NCBI RefSeq assembly: GCF_030272615.1
Contig: NC_081414.1
Span: 333,795,427-333,855,426 of the forward strand
Source of the DNA: Cryptomeria japonica
Lineage: Eukaryota; Streptophyta; Pinopsida; Cupressales; Cupressaceae
Reading direction: 5' to 3'
Length of the DNA stretch: 60,000 nucleotides
Shown here: positions 1-10,620 of the stretch, piece by piece
Layout of the letters: the number at the start of each line of letters is the position of its first letter
Position numbering within the stretch: position 1 is the stretch's first letter
Translations under genes and position numbers: made by a program
Notes under the pieces: model-generated
Seen by the model: the letters and a program-made list of their open reading frames with translations, nothing else
What the model was told of the DNA's origin: nothing
Databases searched by the model: none

Positions 1-517
1 ATGATCTGTATTTATAGGTGACTTATTCATGCAATTTGGGTATTGATGGTTATGTCAGCATTATTAGAGAAAGGTTTTGTGTGAACAAGGTTAGATCATT
101 CAATGAAGGTTGTGAAGGATTTGGTTTTGCAGGGCAGACATTTGTGCTTAACCGAAAGTGTATCAAGCATTAGGAGATACTACTTTCACAGTTCATTTTC
201 TCTGGATTGCAGTCCGATGTTTATGTAAGTTAGTGAGACTTCTTTTTGTGATGAGCAATGAGCTCTACGCGGTTGGCCTAATTGCAAGTGCAATCCCCAT
301 TGTAATTATTTCACATACTGGTGCAGAATTATTACTTGATTGTGGGTAGGGTTTCCCACCGTGGTTTTTCCCTTTACCAATTTTTCCATATCAAAATATT
401 GGTGTTTTGTGTAATGTACTTTCTTGTTATATCTTTCTCTGGTAAAAGGTTTGTAATTTTCTTTAACTGTTAAACTTATGGAAAACGGATTCACCCCCCC
501 ACCCCCCTCAGTTTTCC
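1..517 (+). repeat. 3' part of a copia-type LTR
   Basis: No gene is visible here. Around 350-400 the sequence has the block ending GTGGTTTTTCCC that recurs in the R-U5 part of the other copia LTRs of this window (on the minus strand in Copia-2 and on the plus strand in the solo LTR at 28308-29790). Near 490-510 it has the C-rich run preceded by GATTCACC that closes those LTRs, followed at 520 by a primer-site-like sequence. This places the right end of a plus-strand 5' LTR near 517. The left end lies outside the window. Family assignment is by resemblance to the other copies; no second LTR of this element is in view. Confidence 0.6.
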
Positions 518-519
518 TT

Positions 520-531
520 CGGTATCAGAAC
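520..531 (+). other. Primer-binding-site-like sequence (tRNA-Met type)
   Basis: CGGTATCAGAAC differs at two positions from the plant initiator tRNA-Met primer site TGGTATCAGAGC. It lies directly after the C-rich LTR end, as expected of a plus-strand LTR element. The element's body to the right is decayed. Confidence 0.5.
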
Positions 532-795
532 ATTCTAACACTCTATCTACCCCTTGGGTAGTATCACCTTGACAATCCTCATAGGAACTAAGGTGGTGTC
601 CTCTGTTTTCATCATCATTCCCAAATCAGACCTCTTTTGAGTTAAGCTCGACATTCCTTGGCTAATTGATTTGGAAGCAGTCCCTACGGTTGTGCACAAA
701 TGTCTTAAGTTTCCCCATGAGAGCATAGTGCATGTCATCTAGGATACTGGATACTGATCCCTGATCGCTCGTGGGGATTTTTCATTGGACCACTT

Positions 796-2358
796 TTGGC
801 CTGCTCCAGTGGGGCCCATGCTTCCTGCGGTGATTTAATGTATTGCACTTATTATCAGTATAAAATGGGGGAGTCAAATTCTAAATATGTGCAGCCTAGT
901 GTTTCATTTCCACCACCTACATCAACCCCTCCTCCATCGATTATGATCTTGGAGCGGGTAGTGCCTCATGTCTCCTCATCATCGGGGGTCAAGGCTAAGC
1001 CTGCTCCCTCAAATAGAACTCTGCATCCACCTAGGACCACACAGGCTCTAGCGGCGTCTATTGTTCATGTGGCTGTACCCAATTTAGCCAAGGGAAAGAC
1101 ACCCATGTTGTCGAAGTCCGTGACCCACCCTCCCTTCGAGCTCCTGTTCATGGTCGATATTCCTTGACCCTCTCATTATGAGAAAGGGAATCACTCTTCT
1201 TGCATCCCTTCATCATAGCCTATGTTGGTGCCCTCTGTTCCTTTGGCCTCTCCTCTAACGAAACAAGGTTGAGCGCCCATTGCTGTGGACGTGGTGCCTC
1301 TATGGGATGCACCTCCTATTTCATCGATTGGGCCTTCTCCTATCCTTGACACAATTATGGAGGCCTCTCCTATGGAGCACGATGCTCCTGAATCCTCTTT
1401 GGCTCCAATTGGTGGTCCTCACCTCCATCGGAATCAACACGCACGTGAGTGTAAATGTTTTCGACGGGCCCGAGATCGACAACATGATGTTGCCTTATAG
1501 TCTCCTCGTGTGGCTCCGATAGCCAGCACTGCTATTTCGAAGCCTATTCCCTCGGTTGCTCCCATCTCTGCACCTATTTTGGTCTCACTCCCTTCTTCTT
1601 TGGGGGCTTTTTATCAACCTCCCTCTAAACGGATGCAGGTTTTCATCACTCCTTATTTGGAGCTACCTCTTATCACTTCTTTTTTGGACATGCCTTCCTT
1701 GTCCTGACCCCTTAACATGTCACATACACCGGTGGTTCCTAGTGCAACTTTGTCTACCCCGCCTGCTTCACCACCACTCCAGAATCTAAGTTTTCCTAGG
1801 GTCCTTCAGCCTACAACAGTTGATAGGAGGCTTGGCACTCCTATCTTGTGTAAATGCAAGTTTGAGCATGGCCCTATTCTAGAGTTATGATGACACAATT
1901 ATTCGCAGGTATGTTCTTCATCCCTTCCTTTGCCTGTCTCAGTTCCTGTTGGTTTGCCTGTTTCTATTTATGTGATTGAGAAGGATCCACCTTCTCCTGA
2001 GTTTGTGACTGCCCCTCTCCCAAAGGTCATCACTCTTGTTCTTGTTTCATCTTCTCCAAGTGAGTCACATGCTTCCTCCATGAAGGCCTACAAGTGTAGC
2101 TCCTTGGAGGACATCTCGGCCTTGTCTACGATATTCACACGATTGTTGACCCTCACCTCCTTTGACCCTCTAGACGAATCCATCACTACTGCTTCATCTC
2201 TTGCTCTCGCTACTGGTGAGGAACCTGGTGTGGCCCTTGTGGTAGTCCCTCTCTGAGCACGCCCCACTTCTCCCTATGACCTAGATTGGGAGGATAGGGC
2301 TCTCCTTGAGGATGATGATCTCCTGCAATATGGTTCCCTCCTAAGGGATGATCGTTAG
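796..2358 (+). pseudogene. Decayed Pro/Ser-rich reading frame, function unknown
   Basis: Four open stretches (796-1167, 1285-1500, 1510-1707, 1930-2256) lie in the same plus-strand frame, and the text between them keeps the same Pro/Ser/Val-rich composition, so this was probably one reading frame of about 500 codons. The C-terminal part turns acidic (DLDWEDRALLEDDD). In-frame stops include TGA at 1165 and 2254; the latter sits where Arg (CGA) would fit. I see no zinc knuckle, protease, RT or integrase motif. Position after an LTR end and primer site, and before a polypurine-like tract at 3706, suggests the coding region of a non-autonomous LTR element like the better-preserved one at 7997-17900. 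That is inference; the protein family is not recognised. Confidence 0.4.
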
Positions 2359-3054
2359 GACTTTTATTTTTCATCTACATCTACTTGCATGTGTGTGTGA
2401 TTGTGCTCCCCAGTGCTTCCTTTATCTATTTGTTCCCTCCTGAAGGACCCAAGTCACTCCATAGGTACTTGGATACAGGAAGTTGACTATTTTTATCGAT
2501 TGTGCTCTTTTGAAGGACCTAAGTTACTCCATAGGTACTTGGATATAAGGTATTTTATGTCATAAACATTCCTCTATTTGTCTACCTCCTTCTATTTGTC
2601 ATATCTTTCTTTTCAACATTTGGGAATGACACAAAGCATTGGGGACATTCTTTTCCTTCTTCCATGTTGACCTGAATTGTAATTTTCTCTTTGTCTTCAT
2701 GTACTCTTTTTTAGATCCGATAAATTAGGCACTATGACGATACACCCATCTCGCGGTGATCCTATATATATTTTTGACACTACTATGGGTTTTGATGCCA
2801 AACTATTGGATCCCCCTATCCTCTTGCATTGCATATTTTGATGTTGTGGACATTTATGTGTCACTATCTATTGGTGGCATTCTACGGAAACATCTTGTTA
2901 TGTTCATGTGAAACAACTTCTCTTTTCCTTAGAATGACATGCCTTCCATGCCTATTATTCTATGGGGGGCCATCATATCTGCACTTATCTTTTTAGCCTT
3001 GTCATTTATCCTTTTAGCTTTTGCATTGGTGTCTTTTATCAATTATTTTCCTTG

Positions 3055-3410
3055 TTTGCCTAGGTGGAGGCCAAACCACTCAATCTTTCTCTTTTCCAAG
3101 ATCGCCTAGGTGGGGGACAAACCACTTGATCTTTTTATTTTCCCATGATTGCCTACATGGAGGCCAAACCATTCTTGAGTGCCTTTGTAGGGGCCAATCT
3201 ACTACTTACCAAATTTATCTGCCCTCTTGCATGCCTATCTAGCGCATCGCTACCCATGTAGGAAAATCCATCTTTATCCGCCCTATCGCATGGCTATCTA
3301 GCATGTCGCTATCCATGTTGGAAAAATTTATCATTATCTTCCCTATCGTATGGTTATCCATACCAGCATATCAAACCCTATCATATGGCCATCTAGCATA
3401 ATGCATCTTG
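3055..3410 (+). repeat. Degenerate short tandem repeats
   Basis: Two imperfect repeats are visible. Near 3060-3200 the phrase CCTAGGTGGRGGCCAAACCA recurs three to four times at roughly 50-60 bp spacing. Near 3225-3400 the phrase CCCTATCGCATGGCTATCTA recurs with drift, paired with ATCCATGTTGGAAAAAT. No coding signal accompanies them. They lie in the probable 3' untranslated part of the decayed element. Confidence 0.5.
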
Positions 3411-3705
3411 ATACCCATACCAATGTATCTTATACCAATGGCGGTCGCCTATCTCATATCTTTCCGTAATGAGGGGATTTCTTCCAGATAGAGGTTTGTT
3501 TCTATTATGCTATCTTATCCATTTCTTTATCTTATCATCCATCACGCTAGTCTGCAACTAGTGTGACATCTATACAAAACATCAACATCATCTTGATGGG
3601 GGAAACCTCGTCTGAACAACAAAAATCTACCTCCCTATCGCGATTGTTCTTTCTCTGTATCTTCCTCTAATTTAGCTCTGCATCCCTCAGCAAAGGCATG
3701 CTCGC

Positions 3706-3719
3706 TAAAGGGGGCAAAA
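3706..3719 (+). other. Polypurine-tract-like sequence
   Basis: TAAAGGGGGCAAAA resembles the polypurine tract AAAGAGGGGCAAAA found before both LTRs of the gypsy elements at 16439 and 43079. No LTR start (TGTAGAC) follows, so a true element end cannot be confirmed. Confidence 0.3.
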
Positions 3720-3722
3720 TTT

Positions 3723-4688
3723 AATATCAAAAATATTATCCCTTGTAATTAATGTGACAAATGAAAATTTTCCTCCATGTCATCAGAGCTCATGATCCGT
3801 CATCATGTCCTTTTGTCCACTCAGACCATCCATGTCAGCTCTAGCTGAAGCATTACCAACTCCACCAACCTGTCACCTTCGGGGACACATGCGTAGCGTA
3901 GAGACATCTGTGTGGCATGCTAGCATCTCACGAATTTGACAATCTACAAGTGACCATTTGAGAATTATGCCTATGCCTAGAAGGAATCATAATGCCTCTA
4001 CATGCGCCCACCGATGTCTAAATTCCTTCATGGGCCTTTATCTTTCACTTTGGAGGCATTTTGAAGGGGATTCTTTGGCAAGTTTGGTAATCTTCTTACA
4101 GGTTGAGTTCTTGGAGACCAATTTGGACAACATACTATCAACACCACCATTATTGCAACATCTCAAGCACACTACACCAGCATTTCCAATAACCATTCAT
4201 GAAAGGGGAGTTTTCTCAAACCTCTCTTTCTTACTTTCCAAATCTTCATTTCCAATATTGTATTGCATTTTGAATTGTCTTTATCATATTATTATCCTTG
4301 TGGCTTCTTGGGTTGTTTGTGTAGGTGGAAACACCAAAACGAGGGTCTGACTTAGGCAGGCTTCAAACACAACCCCCAACATTTTCCTTTCTTGCATGTG
4401 TGTAGGTACATTTTCATGAAGAGGAGATTAACTTATGGGAGGCTTCATAGCATGAACCTTTTGTTTGTCTATTTCCTTCCCTTTTCTCCTTCCATTCTAT
4501 CTTGGTTATTTTTATATATCACATTCACTAGTTTAGCTTCATTATTTTCTGTACTTTTATTGCATCATAATCGCACTCAGAACTTTCCGTACGTGCTCTA
4601 TATGTCATTCGTACACGACGACAGTGTGTCAGGCTGGTGTCCCAAATCCACATGCTCATCCTCTGTTAGGCCCAAGATGGAAAGCTAA
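3723..4688. other. Unassigned spacer, no supported gene
   Basis: This stretch holds a 130-codon plus-strand open frame (3958-4350) with no recognisable domain and a composition like random AT-rich DNA, so I do not call it a gene. The text near 4320-4385 (a GTGGAAACACC run followed by CAAACACAACCCCCAAC) resembles an LTR end, but no partner copy is in the window. Confidence 0.4.
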
Positions 4689-5814
4689 TGTACTGAGAGG
4701 AGAGGGGTGAATTAGTACTCCAAAACTTTTCTTGAATAATAACTTTACTATTATGCAAATACCGAATAGTGGAGTAACATAAAATAAAGTTAAAACAAAT
4801 AGATAACAATCATACATGATTCACTCCATAACACATATATTTTGGTTATGCAGAAACTCTTTGTTAGAGAGAAAAAATGTGGTGGGGATGACACCCACAA
4901 CTTCACTACTGCAATAATAAAGAGTGCTCGGTTAGAGCTACATATTAGCTATTTCTGATAGCTTACCTTGTTAGGAGTAACAAGATCTGTTAGATCTACC
5001 TTGTTAAAGGATTTTACAACACTTAATCTAAATGCTACACTTGGTTAGAGGCTTTACAATTTATAGACTTGATTAGAGTCTTTTACCCTGTTAAAGGTTT
5101 CTCTTTCAACTTCACAATATTACAATAAAATCATTACAAATATCTACAACTTTACATCTAAAATGTTATAGCAGATTCTATGTGCTCAGAATAGATTACC
5201 TTGCTTATAGCATACCTCGGTAACCCATATAGTAACTTGGTAAACCCTTCTGTTTACTCTGTTCTTCAACTGTTCTCTGAAAACCTTCTCGGTGACCTCT
5301 ATGTCTCTGTAACAGCCTTCTTACACTCATATACACACTCTTAACTCATGTTGTATAAATAGATCTTTTAAGATGGTGATCCAATTCATTGCTTCGATCT
5401 TACAAACATGATTCCTCGAATGAATAACTATACAAAATATTTCATTGGTTACATTGATCTCAAAATCATACACAATCTTCTAGTGCAATTTCCAATGTGA
5501 TAATGGTTAGATGTGTCTTGATCTTGTAATACGTTTTCATATGCATGTCCAGGTTCAATGAATCTGGTAACATGTTTCACTCAGTGTATATCAACTTGGT
5601 GTGTCATCTTTGCTGCTCGGTAGACATAAAAAGATACTCGGTAGACAGCTCGGTGTATACTGTGTTTTGTGACTGATTTCCTCTGTAACCGACTAGACTG
5701 TCCATACCGACTTCTCTGTGTATACCAACTGCATGATTCGGTAGTGTTAACCAACTAGAGTATATAGTATGACTTTGAATATAAAAACTAATGGCAACTT
5801 GATAAGTAGTAACA
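4689..5814 (-). repeat. 3' LTR of element 3
   Basis: On the plus strand the repeat starts TGTACTGAGAGG at 4689 and ends AGTAGTAACA at 5814, next to a minus-strand polypurine tract (ATCTCCCCTTTTGACA read on plus). Length is 1126 bp. Many phrases such as CTCGGTA and TTGGTAAC are scattered through it, which is common in this family. No second copy is in the window, so identity with a 5' LTR cannot be tested. Confidence 0.65.
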
Positions 5815-6160
5815 ATCTCCCCTTTTGACATTAGTTGAGATGTTTGACAAAAACTACTTTCAAAGTCATAACTCAAAAATCTATATACTTTGCAAAATGA
5901 CTATACTTGACAGTATATACAATAGTCAATGAAATAGTATATTCATATATACTCCCCTTGTCATTATACTATACATAACTTTGATTTTGCATGCTCAGTT
6001 CTGTGCTTGTGTGATCTGCTTACTGTCCTTGGATACTCTGCATACTCAGCTCGGTATACTCCCCTTGCATACAATACTCCGAATATTGTATCACCAAAAC
6101 TGTATTACTCCCCAAATATATCTCACTCCCCAAATATATTGTATTACTCCCCCTTTTTGA
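5815..6160 (-). other. Polypurine tract and two upstream tract-like copies
   Basis: Read on the minus strand, purine-rich tracts of the form TGTCAAAAGGGGAG occur directly beside the LTR (about 5815-5830), near 5950 (ATGACAAGGGGAGT) and near 6140-6160 (GTCAAAAAGGGGGAG). Only the first abuts the LTR and is the likely plus-strand primer. Further GGGGAGTR phrases lie between the other two, so the 345-bp gap between the reading frame and the LTR is a row of tract-like repeats. Confidence 0.55.
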
Positions 6161-6174
6161 CAAACATCAAAAAC

Positions 6175-7752
6175 TTAATTTCCATCTGGGGGTGGTAACT
6201 GGTCAAAAATGGATTTGTACTTTTTCTGGGCATCGGTGAGAGCAACAGAGAGTGCATCTTTTACACTTTCCATTAAAGAATTTTGTGCTTGAATATCATC
6301 CAAGAGTGATATTAAGCCATCAAGAGTGCTTCCCTCTTGTGTAGTAGATAGGCATGTGGCTCGGGTAATCTGTTCTTGAACTGATGAAAGATGAGGAAGG
6401 AATAATGTCTGGAGTGTCATTATATCCATCCTGATCTTATGTTCTTCATTTCTTAGTTCCAATTGTTGAGCCATGAGCTGTTGAAGCTTGGTATAAAAAT
6501 GTTGAACTGAATTGGGCTCTGGGGTCAACTTATTTGAGAGATCGGTGATCTTTTTCTCAATTGCATCAGTTTTATTCTTAATGTCTTTAATGAATATAGA
6601 AAATGTACAAAGTTTCTGAAATAAATAAAGAATGTGCTTGAGTTGAGGGGACAACTCAGCAATGAATTTGACAAGTTTGACTTTGCTAATAGCTATAGCT
6701 TTCTGTACCTCTTCTATCATTTTTGTAGTAAGCTCTTTGTCTTTTAGCTTGCTCAAATACTCAGATGCATCAACTTCAAATGTTTCTATTTGATTAAGGA
6801 GTTCATCCAGTTGAATGTGGATGGCTGCATCAGTTGACACTGTAGCTGTAGGTAGCATATCGGATAGCAGTGTCTTGACCTTCTGAAGTACTTTATTCTT
6901 CTTTTGTATGGCCATCTGTTTTTCTTGTTCGGCCTTTGCTTTGCATAGTTCACCAAAATCAATGAGTGCTTGCCCCATTAATTTTGATATATCCACATTG
7001 GGCAACACTATTGGTTTAGATAAATCAACTTTGAAACTATGCTTTTTCACCTTCTTCTCTTTACCTTTGGTTGGTTGGACCAAGACAATAGCTTGAGAGG
7101 CTTGCTGACCCTCGGTAGGTTGCTCAGTAGAGGCAACACTTTGGTCGGTTCCTGTAGCTGTTGTGGTGTCTTTTGGTGTCTCGGTACTGGGTGTCTCAAT
7201 TGCTACATTTTCGATGCTCGAAGGTGCTTGAGAGGTTTGTTCTAGAGTAGTATATTCTCCTGTTGTAGACTTGTGACCTTCGATGCCTTGTGTTGTATCC
7301 TGAGGAGCTTTGGTAGAGACAGGTTGAGTGATCGGTGGATAAGGCTGAACTTGTTCTAATACGGATTCACTAGATACAAGTTTTGCATAAGTAGTGCCTT
7401 CTATCATCTCCTGCTCTGGTTCCTCTATATCCATGACGTTTTCATCTATTTGAATAGTGTCAGCCGGGTCTTGTTCAGTAACATCAGGACCGTGCTCGGT
7501 GACATCAATTATTTCAACTGTAGATTGTTCATCGACATCCTTTATTTTGAAGATTTCCTGCCATTTTGCTTTTGTCTCATTTTCTACATCAATATATAGC
7601 CCATTCATCAGTTTTAAGGCTCTCAGTTTGACAAGAAATGTTGAATTGTAGGTTGTCAAATGTTCCTTTATTTCTGCTACTGACATATCAAGAAATAGAT
7701 GGACTAGACTTATTTCTTTGATTTGTTTCTCTGGTCCATTGCATACTTCCAC
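6175..7752 (-). pseudogene. Long coiled-coil open frame of element 3, function unknown
   Basis: A 525-codon minus-strand frame ending 360 bp before the 3' LTR. The N-terminal 80 residues look globular; residues about 80-220 are Thr/Gln/Pro/Glu-rich (repeated TEQ, TTQ); residues about 220-240 are Lys-rich; the rest is charged and heptad-like, typical of coiled coil. No signal peptide, membrane segment, zinc knuckle or polymerase motif is seen. The first codon is GTG directly after a stop. The neighbouring frame upstream (7753-7991) continues the protein sense, so a one-base frameshift near 7735 probably cut a larger protein. Position between pol and the 3' LTR matches the extra or env-like ORFs of some copia elements, but nothing here looks like an envelope protein. 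Confidence 0.55.
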
Positions 7753-7991
7753 CTATTATCAATATGCAAGTAAAGTTCATTTGGAAGTGACTTTACTAGT
7801 TCCAATGGAGCCAACCAGAACTTTAGAAGTGTGCAGATGACAGCTTCTTCAATTTGTCTCTTCTCATCATTATTTCTAGTTTCATACCTGACATATCTAA
7901 ATGAACCAAATTCGCCACAGTCTTTCAGATTGGCATAGAAGTTTTCAACACTATGTATATTTACCTTCTTGCTCTTGACAATCTGGAATTT
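7753..7991 (-). pseudogene. Upstream continuation of the element 3 reading frame
   Basis: Minus-strand translation in the frame offset by one from the 525-codon frame is fully open and protein-like: it holds ENFYANLKDCGEFG, FRYVRYETRNN, and LLKFWLAPLELVKSLPNELY. It runs into the 525-codon frame after HIDNRWKYAMD, where one base is off. On its other side it is cut by the insertion at 7997. Its own continuation lies beyond that insert at 17906. Confidence 0.5.
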
Positions 7992-8739
7992 GTTTGTGTA
8001 GACGTCTAAAAATGGTCAACGCTTGCGGAATCATATTTTAACATTGGCGCATTGTCTCATTTTAGAGTTTTTTGAGTCGCATTAACATTTCTCCTATGTC
8101 ACGCACTTGGTCTTTATCATTTGCGAGCATCGAGTCCTTCTTCTTCATTCTTCATTTATCTCGCTCTCGAATTTGGTCTTGTCGACAACAATCTTCAGTC
8201 ATGATTTTGGTCAATCTTATCTTGTCGCATCAATGTGCGTGCTAATTTGTCATCATTTTGGACATCATCAATCCTAATTAGGGTTTTGTCCTCTTGTCGA
8301 TCTTTTTGTTTTGCGATCGATCTGTCATCGATCGTTATCATTTTCAATCTTGTCGTTTTGCAATCTATTTTGTCATCGATCCTTGTCTTCTTGTCAATTT
8401 TGTCATTTTTGCAATCGATTTGTCATCAATCGTCGTCCTTCTCAATCGTGTCAATTTGGATCAATTTGTCATTGTTCCTCGTCAATTGGCGCATTTATCA
8501 ATCAAATCATTTTATCACATTGGTCCTTTGTTAATCAGAGTCATGATCAGGTCAATTATCTTTCATCAAGACCTAATTGTCATCCTTGCATTGCTAATTC
8601 ATCTTCTAGGGTTTCGTGATTTAATCATTTAACCTTGTTTGTCATTTCTCCCTTTAGGATTAATAAATTATTTATTTATCCTAAGTCTTCTCATCGCAAT
8701 TAAATGTTCATTTAATTGGCTAATTATTCCTCTTTTTGT

Positions 8740-8775
8740 GAATTAATTAATAAATGACAAATTATTAATTAATTC
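8740..8775 (+). repeat. Perfect 14-bp inverted repeat in the LARD LTR
   Basis: GAATTAATTAATAA (8740-8753) and its exact reverse complement (8762-8775) flank an 8-nt loop ATGACAAA. The same structure is kept in the 3' LTR at 17196-17231. It could form a hairpin in DNA or RNA; its role is unknown. Confidence 0.85.
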
Positions 8776-8887
8776 ACCTAATTTATCTTAATTCCTAATT
8801 TTCCTCTTTTTCTAATTTTCTAATTTTCTAATTCCTAATTTCAATTCTCTCCTATTTTTCTCCTAATTTCATGGGAATGACATTTCA

Positions 8888-9034
8888 ATTTGTCATAATT
8901 TGTCATAATTGACAATCAATCAATTTTTGACAGAGAAATTTGTCATAATTTGTCATAAATTATCAATCAATCAATTTTGCATAGAAAGTGCATAATTTGT
9001 CATAATTTGTCATAATTGACATTTTTGATTTACA
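8888..9034 (+). promoter_or_regulatory. Repeated TTTGTCATAA motif upstream of the LTR TATA box
   Basis: The 11-mer AATTTGTCATA occurs six times as three tandem pairs, with ATCAATCAATTTT repeats between them. The cluster ends about 50 bp before the TATA box at 9085 and is conserved in the 3' LTR (about 17344-17490), except for one T substitution there. Position and repetition suggest an enhancer of the element's promoter. TTGAC/GTCAA words (W-box cores) are present, but binding is untested. Confidence 0.5.
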
Positions 9035-9084
9035 ATTTCCATTTGAATTGAATCATGCTAATTTGATCATTTCTCCAATTTGTC

Positions 9085-9091
9085 TATAAAT
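9085..9091 (+). promoter_or_regulatory. TATA box of the LARD 5' LTR
   Basis: TATAAAT in the context CCAATTTGTCTATAAATTGG, 360 bp before the LTR end; the same sequence is at 17541-17547 in the 3' LTR. It is the only good TATA box near the 3' half of the LTR, so transcription (start of R) likely begins about 30 bp downstream. Confidence 0.6.
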
Positions 9092-9449
9092 TGGATGAAT
9101 TTCTTCAATTTCGGCTAATAATAATCACTTACTTGAATTACTTTGTCGAATCAATCACGCTTTGAGTATTCTTGTGCCAATGTCAATCTTGCTTTCACAT
9201 TAGGATTATGCACTTGAAGGTGAGATCCACAAATAAAGGCTATTTGGAGAAGAAAGAAGGACAATGGAGCCGCATGAAGGAGACATTCAAATTTGCATCT
9301 GGTTTGCTTAGTTTTTAGTTTTGAATGTTTTATTTTCATGTCTCTATTGAGTGTAATTAGGATTGATCATTGCATTTGAGCTTTTGTGATTGAGCTATGA
9401 CTAATGTTTATCTTGCTTTGATGATTTCCAATTTCCTAGCTACATTAAT

Positions 9450-9467
9450 TGGTGAACCCGACGTGAA
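9450..9467 (+). other. Primer-binding site, tRNA-Trp type
   Basis: TGGTGAACCCGACGTGAA starts five bases after the 5' LTR. It is complementary to the 3' end of plant tRNA-Trp, which I recall as ending TTCACGTCGGGTTCACCA including the added CCA. The match runs 18 nt. This differs from the initiator tRNA-Met site of the copia elements and chromovirus here and from the site of the related Tat-like element at 57959-57976. Confidence 0.8.
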
Positions 9468-9559
9468 CTAACCCCCTAATCATGCTTTTGAGTGCTTTTG
9501 AGTTGATTTGCAGGTCAAAAACCCAAGAAATAGGGTAGTGCAGTGTTTTCTGGGAACTT

Positions 9560-9680
9560 CTACGCCTGTGTCAAGCATTCTGCGCCTGTGTCATACATTT
9601 TGCACCTATGTCAAGGACATTTTGTGCCTATGTTAGACTTTCTGTGCCTGTGTCAAGACTTTTGCGCCTGTGTAAAGTCC
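9560..9680 (+). repeat. Leader array of GCGCCTGTGTC units (LARD)
   Basis: About six units with core GCGCCTGTGTC and variants (ACGCCTGTGTC, GCACCTATGTC, GTGCCTATGTT, GTGCCTGTGTC) spaced 20-26 bp, in the leader 115 bp after the 5' LTR. The same core, with T for C at one site (GCGTCTGTGTC), forms the leader arrays of the Tat-like element in the same sense, and an array in its antisense-gene intron. Confidence 0.75.
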
Positions 9681-10084
9681 AGAAACAGAGGTAAAGAAAG
9701 CAGTGTTTTTACTTGCAAATTGTTCTATTTTGCATGCTATTTTTGCTTTTTGTTTTTTATGGTACTGATTCTCTGTGCAGAACCTTGGCATACGCATAAC
9801 AAAGACAACAAATGAAACTACTAACACGTTTTATGTAGGTTCGATAGTCAAAGACTAAACATATCAAACTTCTGACTTGGGTTTTGCAGGTTGCCTTGGA
9901 CTTCAACTAAACTTTGTGTTTGCAATTAATGTTTAGGCACCTAGTATGATTTCTAAATAGGATGGAATGAATATATGTTTGCTTTGATTGTTGAGTTTGA
10001 CATTGGAGTAGGAGAGTATGCTATCATCCTTCTTAGGGTGATCAGAAATCTAGATCTTCAATACCATGCTCATGTTTTTGATTG

Positions 10085-10620
10085 TGTGTCACCTTTAGAG
10101 GGCCTGCCTTCCCGACCATTTGCTTTTGCAAGCAAGTGATAATCGTGAGAAGGGAACGACCCAAAGTGAGTACGGCTAGAATACCTTGGCATTCTAACTC
10201 ACTATAAACAAATACCTGATGGGTGAAAGCTTTGAAGGAAGGGTTACGTGGGAATTGTAGTTACTTGGGAAGTGATGACCCTTGAACTCTTTCTCATATC
10301 AACATCTAGGTAGGACCTCACGGTCTAAATCGTGCTTGTGCGAATACATTTGTTTGGTATCTTGATGGGCTTAATGTCTCAATCACACTTGTGTGACATC
10401 AAGGAGTAACGCTTAACAGAAATCCTTACTAAACACCTTGTATTTAGAGGCCAAAAATCCTTCTAGTTGCTTGAGAAGGACAAGTTCGGATACTTGGAAG
10501 AGATACTAAGTTCGCCATGGGGAGATTTCCATGGGGACTGATGCTTGGCTGCCCTGAGAAGTGAGCGTCGTGGAGGGGAGCCCGTGGGGTCAAGCATCTA
10601 TGTATTCTCCTTGAATCTCA
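10085..10620 (+). other. Leader block shared with the Tat-like element
   Basis: Noncoding leader sequence with clear homology to the Tat-like leader on the minus strand at about 57245-56700. Examples are CTTTAGAGGGCCTGCCTTCC with GAACGACCCAA near 10090-10165, and GCCATGGGGAG...CATGGGGACT with ATGCTTGGCTG and GTCAAGCATCT near 10515-10600. Conservation of leader but not coding region fits signals needed in cis, for example for packaging. No open frame is plausible here. Confidence 0.75.

Larger units (their letters stand above)
7997..9444 (+). repeat. 5' LTR of the LARD
   Basis: Begins TGTAGACGTC and ends CTAGCTACA. It matches 16454-17900 base for base over long stretches with scattered substitutions, several of CpG type (TGCGTGC against TGTGTGC near 8235/16691). 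Overlapping plus-strand open frames at 8235-8632 are low-complexity LTR sequence (TTTGTCATC repeats) and not genes. The LTR holds a TATA box, a repeated upstream motif and a perfect inverted repeat, listed separately. Confidence 0.95.

Noticed and set aside
3958-4350. 130-codon plus-strand frame with a hydrophobic C-terminal part
   Set aside because: No family resemblance, no conserved context and composition expected from AT-rich noncoding DNA.
8235-8632. Three overlapping open frames in the LARD LTR, repeated at 16691-17088
   Set aside because: They are the same low-complexity LTR sequence in different frames, present in both LTRs.
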